This document shows positions 1-5,755 of a stretch of 5,755 bases of DNA, one piece after another. This stretch comes from Anaerolineales bacterium (GTDB lineage Bacteria; Chloroflexota; Anaerolineae; Anaerolineales; Villigracilaceae): assembly GCA_028689195.1 (NCBI GenBank), contig JAQTWR010000203.1:1-5755 (forward strand), written 5' to 3'. The notes beneath the pieces were generated by a model. That model worked only from the letters and a program-made list of their open reading frames with translations, searched no databases and had not been told where the DNA came from. The translations under genes were made by a program, and so were the position numbers. Each line of letters begins with the position of its first letter. Position 1 is the first letter of the stretch.

Positions 1-1391
1 GCCAATATCAGAAAGAAAGCGAAAGCGCGGTCGCCAGGTTGGAGACGCTTGAAGCAAGCGTTTTGGGCGTCACCTTGTTTGCCCTTTTGATGGAAGCCCT
101 GTTTATTTTCCGTCCCATGGTTTGGCAAATTACAAAACGCACCGAGGAACTTGAAGAAAGCCTTCTCGTGGTGGGACGTCAAAATACCCAATTGGAATCG
201 CGTTCGCGCGCTATTCTCTTAAGTACCCAGGTCAGCCGCCGCCTTTCCATGGTGTTTGACCAGAAAACGCTGGTGTCTGAGGTGGTTAACCAAGTCCGCG
301 ATGTCTTTGGCTACTACCATACTCAAATTTACTTTTTCGATAGCGCCAATGAATATCTGGTCATGGCAGGCGGGACGGGCGAAGCCGGAAGAACGATGCT
401 CTCCCAATCCCATCAAGTGATGAAGGGGCGCGGTCTGGTGGGGCGCGCGGCGGAATCAAATCAACCCGTTCTCGTTTCAGATACCTCTCAAAACCCCGAA
501 TGGTTGCCCAATCCTCTCCTGCCCGATACCAAGTCGGAAATAGCCATACCCATTTCCGTCGGCGCCCGGGTCCTCGGCGTGTTGGACGTGCAGCATAACC
601 TTGTTGACGGATTGCAGAGCGAAGACGTGGACGCGCTCACTTCCATCGCCAATCAGGTTGCGGTCGCTTTCCAGAATATTCGTCAATACGAAAACACTCG
701 AAAGATCGCGTCGGACATGGGCGTGGTCGCAACCGTAGGCATTGCGACATCCACCATCACCGACGTTCAGCAACTTCTACAAGAGGTTGTAGACCTCTCC
801 AAAAAATCCTTCAATCTTTATCATGCTCACATCTACCTGTTGAATGAGACGGGCGATCTATTGGACCTTTCCGCCGGAGCCGGCGAAGTTGGGCGGCAAA
901 TGGTTTTGGAAAAACACAGCATCCCGCTGGATAGGGAACAATCGTTGGTGGCGCGCGCCGCACGCACCCGCGAAGGCGTGGTCGTCAACGACGTAACCAT
1001 CGCTCCCGACTTCCTGCCCAACCCCCTGCTTCCTGACACGCGCGCCGAAATGGCGGTGCCAATGGTCGTGGCTGATAAGGTGATCGGCGTGCTGGATGTG
1101 CAGTCTGAAATAGCCGGACACTTTACGGATGTGGACGTCAGTATTGAAACTACGCTGGCTTCCCAGGTCGCCGTCGCCCTGCAGAATGCGCGCAACTTCT
1201 CCCAGTCGCAACGTCAGGCGGAGCGCGAAACCGCGGTGAACCTCATCACCCAAAAGATCCAAAACGCGACCAGCATCGAATCTGCGCTGCAAGTGGCGGC
1301 GCGCGAACTTGGACACGCGCTGGGGATGCGCCCCACAGTCGTAGCGCTTGAAGCCTCGTCTGCGCTGGCTGGCACATCGAACGATAATTAA
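1..1391 (+). CDS. Membrane GAF-domain sensor protein, 5' end beyond window, two GAF domains and no output domain
   Basis: Partial gene: the frame is open to the left edge (first whole codon at base 3), giving 462 visible residues before the TAA at 1389-1391. A TTG at 39 could be read as a start but is very unlikely, because the upstream codons continue a charged helix (QYQKESESAVARLETLEAS) leading into a transmembrane helix at about 57-122. That helix ends in EALFIFRPMV, which resembles the end of the PilJ-type four-helix sensor of type IV pilus chemoreceptors and related kinases. An extracytoplasmic sensor and a first membrane helix are therefore expected upstream (inference). No HAMP follows; a coiled coil (about 129-215) leads to GAF1 (about 219-690) and GAF2 (about 711-1199). 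Each GAF carries PNPLLP (507-524 and 1017-1034) followed by a conserved Glu-Ala/Met-Pro strand. The tail (1200-1388) resembles only the opening helix of a further GAF. No kinase, cyclase or GGDEF domain is present, so it probably senses or scaffolds for a partner. Ligand unknown. Confidence 0.88.
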   Translation, partial: QYQKESESAVARLETLEASVLGVTLFALLMEALFIFRPMVWQITKRTEELEESLLVVGRQNTQLESRSRAILLSTQVSRRLSMVFDQKTLVSEVVNQVRDVFGYYHTQIYFFDSANEYLVMAGGTGEAGRTMLSQSHQVMKGRGLVGRAAESNQPVLVSDTSQNPEWLPNPLLPDTKSEIAIPISVGARVLGVLDVQHNLVDGLQSEDVDALTSIANQVAVAFQNIRQYENTRKIASDMGVVATVGIATSTITDVQQLLQEVVDLSKKSFNLYHAHIYLLNETGDLLDLSAGAGEVGRQMVLEKHSIPLDREQSLVARAARTREGVVVNDVTIAPDFLPNPLLPDTRAEMAVPMVVADKVIGVLDVQSEIAGHFTDVDVSIETTLASQVAVALQNARNFSQSQRQAERETAVNLITQKIQNATSIESALQVAARELGHALGMRPTVVALEASSALAGTSNDN

Positions 1392-1401
1392 CGGAAATTA
1401 T

Positions 1402-1406
1402 GGAGA
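1402..1406 (+). promoter_or_regulatory. Ribosome binding site that fixes the start of the second gene
   Basis: GGAGA lies 8 bases before the ATG at 1415. The in-frame ATG at 1400 overlaps this site and has only a weak purine run (GGAAA) about three bases upstream. The third gene has the same 8-base spacing from its AGGAG, which supports 1415 over 1400. Confidence 0.7.
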
Positions 1407-1414
1407 CAAAAAAT

Positions 1415-3028
1415 ATGAATACTTCAATGGTTTCCAATCAGAGAAAAAACGCCGCGCGAATTGGGCAGCTTGGGGCGCTTACAAATATTTCCATGGGTTG
1501 GAAAATGGGGCTGATGGCGTCTGTGCTTATTCTGGGGATGGTTAGCATTTCGTCCATCGCCTATTTGGGCGCGCAAAATCTACGGTATCAACTTTCGAAT
1601 ATTTACGATTTTATGTTGATCCCAATCGTTGCAATCAACCACGCCGACGCCGCCCTGGCGGACGCGCAGATTCAAATCATGCAATCTCAAAACCAGAATG
1701 TCAGCGCGGCAGAGCGGATAAAACAGGCGGAGGGCGTGGCCGCCAATAATCAAATTACGAAGGACATCATCTCCCGCTATAACACCGACTGGGTAACGAC
1801 GGTCAGCCCTGATTTCACGCAAGCCTTGAGCGACGCCGGAAAACTACCCTTGCAGGAACAGGAAGTTGACGCGCTGTCCACTTTGAATTCTTCGTTCGAG
1901 GCGTATCAGGCGTCTTTCGAGAAATATCTTGCGGCGGTGAAATCTGGAAATTTCGACGAGAAATTGGCAAACGAATCCACACAGAGCCTGATCACGGCGC
2001 GCTCTCACTTGCAGGAATTGATTGACGTCAACAGTCAATATGCAGAATTTTCAAACGCAACGGCTCAAGCGGCTACTCAACGGGTAATTTTCAACAATAA
2101 CGTTGTGTTGGCGGTCGGCATTGTGCTTGGTCTCATCGCAAGTTATTTGATTGTGATTTCAATTACCGGACGTTTGAGCGACCTGACCCGCGGAGCCATT
2201 GCCATGCAGACAGGCAATTTAGATCAGAGTGTGGAGGTGGTCGGGCGCGATGAAATTTCCCTGCTTGGCGCCGCCTTCAACGATATGACGTCGAAATTGA
2301 GAATCTCATTCGCTACGCTGGAACAACGCGTGGCTGCCCGTACTAAAGACCTTGCAACCGTGGCTGAAGTGGGTACGGCAACCGCCACCATTCTGGAATC
2401 TGACAGGCTTTTGCAGGAAGTGGTAGACCTGACCAAAGAACGGTTCGACCTGTACCACTCGCATATTTACCTGCTCGATGAATCCGGCGAAAATTTGGTG
2501 TTGGCTTCCGGCGCAGGCGAACCCGGGCGGCAAATGAAAGCCAAGGGACTCTCCATTCCGCTCAGCCGCGAACAATCGCTGGTGGCGCGCTCGGCTCGCG
2601 AAAGAAAAGGCGTTACGGTCAACGACGTAACCCAGTCGCCGGACTTCCTGCCAAACCCATTGCTGCCCAATACGCGTTCCGAGCTGGCTGTGCCTATGAT
2701 CGTCGGCGGAAAAGTGATTGGCGTTTTCGATGTGCAATCCGATCAGGTTGGTCGCTTCACTGAATCAGACATCAACATCCAAACCACATTGGCGTCGCAG
2801 GTAGCCACCTCTATTCAAAATGTGCGTTCGTTTGAGCGCTCCAAAGAACAGGCGGAATTTGAGACGCTGATCAATACCATCGGTCAAAAGATTCAGCGCG
2901 CCGCTTCTGTGGAAGATACCCTGCAAACCGCCATCCGTGAAATCGGCTTGGCGCTCGGCGCGTCGCGCGTCAGCGCAAGTATAGGAACCAACCGTCAAAA
3001 TGACGCGCGGGAAATCAGCCGAAATTAG
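1415..3028 (+). CDS. HAMP and GAF domain transmembrane sensor protein without a catalytic output domain
   Basis: Complete protein of 537 residues from ATG 1415 (542 if the poorer ATG at 1400 is used). In order: a basic polar N-terminus (1-31), a transmembrane helix (about 32-52), an extracytoplasmic helical region (about 53-228) that looks like a four-helix-bundle chemoreceptor sensor, a second membrane helix (about 230-250), HAMP (about 252-299, ending in the usual Asp-Glu-Ile ... Phe-Asn-Asp-Met pattern), a signalling helix (LEQRVAARTKDL, 302-313), one GAF domain (about 319-473, with PNPLLP at 413-418), and a 64-residue tail. The layout predicts that an external stimulus is passed through HAMP to a cytoplasmic GAF module. 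No His-phosphorylation box, ATPase, GGDEF or methyl-accepting hairpin follows, so output must go through a partner protein (inference). The GAF is about 66% identical to GAF2 of the preceding gene without gaps, and the tails match too, indicating duplication. It starts 23 bases after that gene and ends 25 bases before the next, so it is probably in one operon. Confidence 0.92.
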   Translation: MNTSMVSNQRKNAARIGQLGALTNISMGWKMGLMASVLILGMVSISSIAYLGAQNLRYQLSNIYDFMLIPIVAINHADAALADAQIQIMQSQNQNVSAAERIKQAEGVAANNQITKDIISRYNTDWVTTVSPDFTQALSDAGKLPLQEQEVDALSTLNSSFEAYQASFEKYLAAVKSGNFDEKLANESTQSLITARSHLQELIDVNSQYAEFSNATAQAATQRVIFNNNVVLAVGIVLGLIASYLIVISITGRLSDLTRGAIAMQTGNLDQSVEVVGRDEISLLGAAFNDMTSKLRISFATLEQRVAARTKDLATVAEVGTATATILESDRLLQEVVDLTKERFDLYHSHIYLLDESGENLVLASGAGEPGRQMKAKGLSIPLSREQSLVARSARERKGVTVNDVTQSPDFLPNPLLPNTRSELAVPMIVGGKVIGVFDVQSDQVGRFTESDINIQTTLASQVATSIQNVRSFERSKEQAEFETLINTIGQKIQRAASVEDTLQTAIREIGLALGASRVSASIGTNRQNDAREISRN

Positions 3029-3040
3029 AGCGCCGAAAAC

Positions 3041-3045
3041 AGGAG
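3041..3045 (+). promoter_or_regulatory. Ribosome binding site of the third gene
   Basis: AGGAG, 8 bases before the ATG at 3054. It lies within the 25-base gap after the TAG of the preceding gene. The gap shows no hairpin or T-tract, so transcription is expected to read through. Confidence 0.75.
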
Positions 3046-3053
3046 TCTCAGGT

Positions 3054-5755
3054 ATGAAAAAATCATTTCTCTCCCTTCCCGAAAATATATCGCCGCAGGG
3101 GCGCAACGCCTTCCGCGTAGCGCTTGTAATGCTCGGCGTTGTTTCTACCGCGTTTGTTTTTCTGGCTTTTCAGGTGACGCAAACCAACGCATGGCAGCCG
3201 CGCGTACGGCTTGTTATTTCCGTCTTTCTGTTTATTATCGGGGTGACAAGCCTGCGGCTGACGCGAAGCGGGCGGCATGAACGCGGCATTTGGTTATTGT
3301 TTGTGCCGCTCTCGTTTGCGATTATCGCCACATCCGCGTTGTTTTCCGGTTTGGGACCCGCGCTCCTCATTTTTGGCGTGGTGATCTTTTCTCTGGTAGG
3401 CGGACAAACCCTGACTTCGCGGCAATCAAACCGTATGTTGATTGTTGGCATTGCCACAGGCATCGCTGCCTTGCTTGTAGACCTGTATATCCCGATCGAA
3501 CGCGCAGACCCCGGAAACTTCCGCACGCTGGTTTATACATTGGTCGGCATCATGCTTGTTGTTTTTGGCTATGTGACGATACGCGAGTTTCGCAATTACT
3601 CCATGCGCGTAAAAATGATCATAGCCATTCTGGTAATCACCACGCTTTTGGTGGTTTCGGTCGGCGGTTTTCTGCTTTACAGCCTTTACAATACGCTTGC
3701 CGCCCAAACGACTCACGATTTGAATACGGACGTAACCACGGACGCTAGAAATATCGTTGACTTTCAAAACAGCGCGCAATCCGACGTGCTGTATCTCAGT
3801 CAAATTACGGAATTAACGAACTACCTTGATCTTGTAAAATCGGGAGGCGATCCCGCCGCCATCGAAACGACTCGCGCAAGCCTTGAAAACGATTTCTATT
3901 CCTTTGCCCAAGCCCGTCTTATTTACGACCAGATTCGCTTCATTGATACGGCAGGGCAGGAAATCGTCCGCGTAAATACGTCGCGCGACGGCGTATCCAC
4001 CATCGTTCCGCATGATCAATTGCAAAACAAAGCCGACCGCGGCTATTTCAAAAACAGCATCGGAATTCCCCTCGGCTCGATCTACATCTCCGCGTTGGAT
4101 TTGAACGTCGAGCAGGGCATGATCGAAGAACCTCACAAGCCTGTGATTCGCTACGCCACGCCCGTATATCGCAATAATAAGCTGCAAGGCATTGTCATTA
4201 CCAACATTCTGGCTGAGAATTTTCTTGCCCCGTTAGGCGCAGGCAGCGGGTCTTCAATTCTTGTAGACGCCGACGGTTACTATCTGTACAATCAGGATGA
4301 AATTAAACGCTGGGGACGCGATTTAAAAACCGAATTTACGGTCGCGCAAGATTATCCCGAATTCGCGCTGCAATTAGTCTCTGGCGGACGCGGCTCGTAC
4401 AATGACGGCAAGCAGCTGTTCTCGTATACGCCCATCACCCTGCCCGGCGAAAACGCTCCCCGCTGGTATCTCGCCAGTCTGTTATCTACAGACGCGGCGT
4501 TCGCGCCCGCCAGACAAGCGTATGCCACAGGCATGGTCTTAATGCTCCTATCTCTTTTGGTCGCCACCGGATTGATTCTCTTCCTTGGCGGGGTTATCGC
4601 AGGACCGCTCGTCAGCCTGACAGGCACAGCCGAAAAAGTGGCAGGCGGCGACCTAAACATCCGCTCTGCCGTTCAGTCAACCGACGAGGTGGGCGTACTT
4701 GCCACAATGTTCAATCACATGACCGCCCAATTGCGCGAATCGTTTGCAACGCTTGAAGCGCGCGTGGCGGAACGTACCCGCAACCTTGAATTGGCTGCCG
4801 AAGTCGGACGCGCCGTATCGCAAGTGCGCTCGCTTGATGTGATGTTAACCGACGCGGTGGAACTTATCCGCAAGCAATTTGACCTGTACTATACGCAGGT
4901 TTATCTCGTCAACCCCAGCCAGACTTACCTTACCCTGCAAGCGGGAACGGGAGAGGTCGGCAAGGAATTATTAGAACGCAGCCATCGCCTGCCATTCAAC
5001 GCAGCCTCCATCAACGGGCGCGCCGCGATTGAAAAGAAATCGGTGATCATCTCCGATACGGCGTCCAGCGTCGCCTTTAAGCCAAATCCGCTGCTGCCTA
5101 ACACCCGTTCTGAAATGGCGGTGCCGTTGATGATTGGCGAAAAAGTGGTGGGCGTGCTGGATATGCAAAGCGAGCATAGCGGCTCCTTAAGCGCGGATAT
5201 TTTGCCCGCTTTTGAAGCCCTCGCGGGACAATTAGCCATCGCCATTCAAAACGCGACCTTCCTCGCAGAAGCGCAGCAAGCCCGCGCCGAAGTGGAAGTA
5301 CAGGCGCAGCGCCTGTCCCGCGCAAATTGGACGGGATATATGGACGCGATTCACAAATCGGAAGAGATGGGCTTTGTGTTCGAGCAAGACGAGATTGCCC
5401 CCCTGATTCAAGAAGAAATAAAAGCCAGCGCGTTGGTTTCTCCAATTATTGTCGCCGACGAAACGCTTGGAAATTTGATTGTGGAATTGGAAGGACAATC
5501 GCCGATCTCCCAAACCGACGAATTGCTGAAAACGGTGGCGCAGCAGGTGGCGCAACAGATCGAAAACCTGCGCTTGCTCGACAGCGCGGAACGCTATCGC
5601 GCCGAAGCGGAAGAATCCTCCCGCCGCCTGACGCGCGAAGGCTGGGACGATTATCTCGAAACAGCTACGAAAGGCAAGTTGAGCTACATGTACGACTTGA
5701 AAGACGTCAAACCGTATAACGGCAATGGCTCTGCCGACGCGTCTTCGACAGAGTG
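3054..5755 (+). CDS. Large multi-pass dCACHE-HAMP-GAF sensor protein, 3' end beyond window
   Basis: The frame from ATG 3054 (AGGAG 8 bases upstream) has no stop to the right edge: 900 whole codons plus two bases. In order: six hydrophobic helices (about 20-39, 51-69, 79-97, 102-116, 127-146, 158-176), a seventh (187-208), an extracytoplasmic domain (about 210-488), an eighth helix (491-515), HAMP (about 516-562), a signalling helix (LEARVAERTRNL, 567-578), a GAF domain (about 584-735, PNPLLP at 677-682) and a repeated tail. Basic residues cluster at 68-77, 123-127 and 177-187, which places the N-terminus in the cytoplasm and the large domain outside. That domain shows double-CACHE hallmarks: QIRFID (293-298), G-x-E-x-x-R-V (301-307), RGYF (329-332), LDLNVEQG (348-355) and IRYATPVY (365-372). 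CACHE domains usually bind small molecules; the ligand here cannot be read. The six-helix N-terminal block is unassigned and may be a second, membrane-embedded sensor. Whether a kinase or other output follows is unknown, because the end lies outside the window. Confidence 0.9.
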   Translation, partial: MKKSFLSLPENISPQGRNAFRVALVMLGVVSTAFVFLAFQVTQTNAWQPRVRLVISVFLFIIGVTSLRLTRSGRHERGIWLLFVPLSFAIIATSALFSGLGPALLIFGVVIFSLVGGQTLTSRQSNRMLIVGIATGIAALLVDLYIPIERADPGNFRTLVYTLVGIMLVVFGYVTIREFRNYSMRVKMIIAILVITTLLVVSVGGFLLYSLYNTLAAQTTHDLNTDVTTDARNIVDFQNSAQSDVLYLSQITELTNYLDLVKSGGDPAAIETTRASLENDFYSFAQARLIYDQIRFIDTAGQEIVRVNTSRDGVSTIVPHDQLQNKADRGYFKNSIGIPLGSIYISALDLNVEQGMIEEPHKPVIRYATPVYRNNKLQGIVITNILAENFLAPLGAGSGSSILVDADGYYLYNQDEIKRWGRDLKTEFTVAQDYPEFALQLVSGGRGSYNDGKQLFSYTPITLPGENAPRWYLASLLSTDAAFAPARQAYATGMVLMLLSLLVATGLILFLGGVIAGPLVSLTGTAEKVAGGDLNIRSAVQSTDEVGVLATMFNHMTAQLRESFATLEARVAERTRNLELAAEVGRAVSQVRSLDVMLTDAVELIRKQFDLYYTQVYLVNPSQTYLTLQAGTGEVGKELLERSHRLPFNAASINGRAAIEKKSVIISDTASSVAFKPNPLLPNTRSEMAVPLMIGEKVVGVLDMQSEHSGSLSADILPAFEALAGQLAIAIQNATFLAEAQQARAEVEVQAQRLSRANWTGYMDAIHKSEEMGFVFEQDEIAPLIQEEIKASALVSPIIVADETLGNLIVELEGQSPISQTDELLKTVAQQVAQQIENLRLLDSAERYRAEAEESSRRLTREGWDDYLETATKGKLSYMYDLKDVKPYNGNGSADASSTE
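5286..5755 (+). repeat. Repeated partial-GAF units in the C-terminal part of the third gene
   Basis: Two protein-level repeats, starting near residues 745 and 850 of the dCACHE-HAMP-GAF protein, are spaced exactly 105 residues apart. Each opens with A-E-x-E, then R-L-S/T-R-x-x-W-x-x-Y-M/L (RLSRANWTGYM at 753-763; RLTREGWDDYL at 858-868), then a short F/Y-rich strand and V/I-x-P. The first continues into what looks like the C-terminal half of a GAF domain (strand SPIIVADETLGNLIVEL, 796-812, and helix VAQQVAQQIENLRLL, 828-842). The second is cut by the window edge. Similar Trp-containing units occur in GAF-rich Chloroflexota sensors, as I recall them; their function is not established. Confidence 0.65.

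Noticed and set aside
39..41. TTG as the start codon of the first gene
   Set aside because: The frame is open to the left edge and the preceding codons encode a charged helix that fits a receptor helix entering the membrane. A start here would place the transmembrane segment almost at the N-terminus of a family that normally has a sensor before it.
1400..1402. ATG as the start of the second gene
   Set aside because: It overlaps the GGAGA ribosome site that is well placed for the ATG at 1415, and its own upstream region has only a weak, too-close purine run. It remains possible and adds five residues.
1392..1414. Terminator or promoter in the gap between genes 1 and 2
   Set aside because: The 23-base gap contains no inverted repeat with a T-tract and no room for a -35/-10 pair. 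The same holds for the gap at 3029-3053.
2162..2353. Possible methyl-accepting chemotaxis protein in the second gene
   Set aside because: The four-helix sensor and HAMP look like a chemoreceptor, but the long cytoplasmic signalling hairpin is absent and a GAF domain follows instead.
3290..3748. 152-codon open frame on the + strand within the third gene
   Set aside because: It overlaps the membrane-helix region of the long frame starting at 3054, and its product is rich in His, Arg and Cys with no recognisable domain. It is a shadow of the real gene.
219..5555. Many minus-strand open frames, the longest about 150 codons
   Set aside because: All lie opposite well-supported GAF, HAMP or CACHE coding sequence. 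Their products are rich in His, Arg and Cys and have no domain pattern, as expected from the reverse complement of GC-rich codons.
5327..5719. 130-codon open frame on the + strand near the right edge
   Set aside because: It lies entirely within the third gene, in another frame. The product is Arg-rich and low in recognisable structure, while the main frame here shows GAF-like patterns.

Overview
The window is coding almost from end to end on the + strand. It holds three consecutive sensor proteins built from GAF domains. The first is cut by the left edge and the third by the right edge. They are separated by gaps of only 23 and 25 bases, with no visible terminator or promoter between them, so they probably form one operon. 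The base composition (roughly half GC, with many GCG, CGC and GGC codons), the Shine-Dalgarno-type ribosome sites, and a run of GAF proteins sharing an Asn-Pro-Leu-Leu-Pro motif suggest a Chloroflexota genome, probably of the class Anaerolineae. That assignment is inference from family resemblance, not proof.

Layout: (1) bases 1-1391, the C-terminal part of a membrane sensor: one visible transmembrane helix ending in a PilJ-like 'EALFIFRPMV' segment, a coiled coil, two GAF domains and a short tail. (2) bases 1415-3028, a complete 537-residue protein: transmembrane helix, extracytoplasmic helical sensor, second transmembrane helix, HAMP, signalling helix, one GAF domain and the same kind of tail. 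(3) bases 3054 to the right edge, at least 900 residues: six N-terminal membrane helices, a seventh leading into an extracytoplasmic double-CACHE sensor, an eighth helix, HAMP, signalling helix, a full GAF domain, and then repeated units that look like partial GAF domains.

No histidine-kinase, GGDEF, EAL, cyclase, phosphatase or chemotaxis signalling domain is visible. Genes 1 and 2 end without any catalytic output, so they look like receptor or scaffold subunits that would need a partner. The likeliest partner is an enzyme encoded further along the operon, or the unseen end of gene 3. The GAF domain of gene 2 and the second GAF of gene 1 align without gaps over 155 residues at about 66% identity by hand count, so the cluster grew partly by duplication. 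The three proteins have different extracytoplasmic sensors joined to related cytoplasmic GAF modules, which suggests several external inputs feeding related internal signalling modules.
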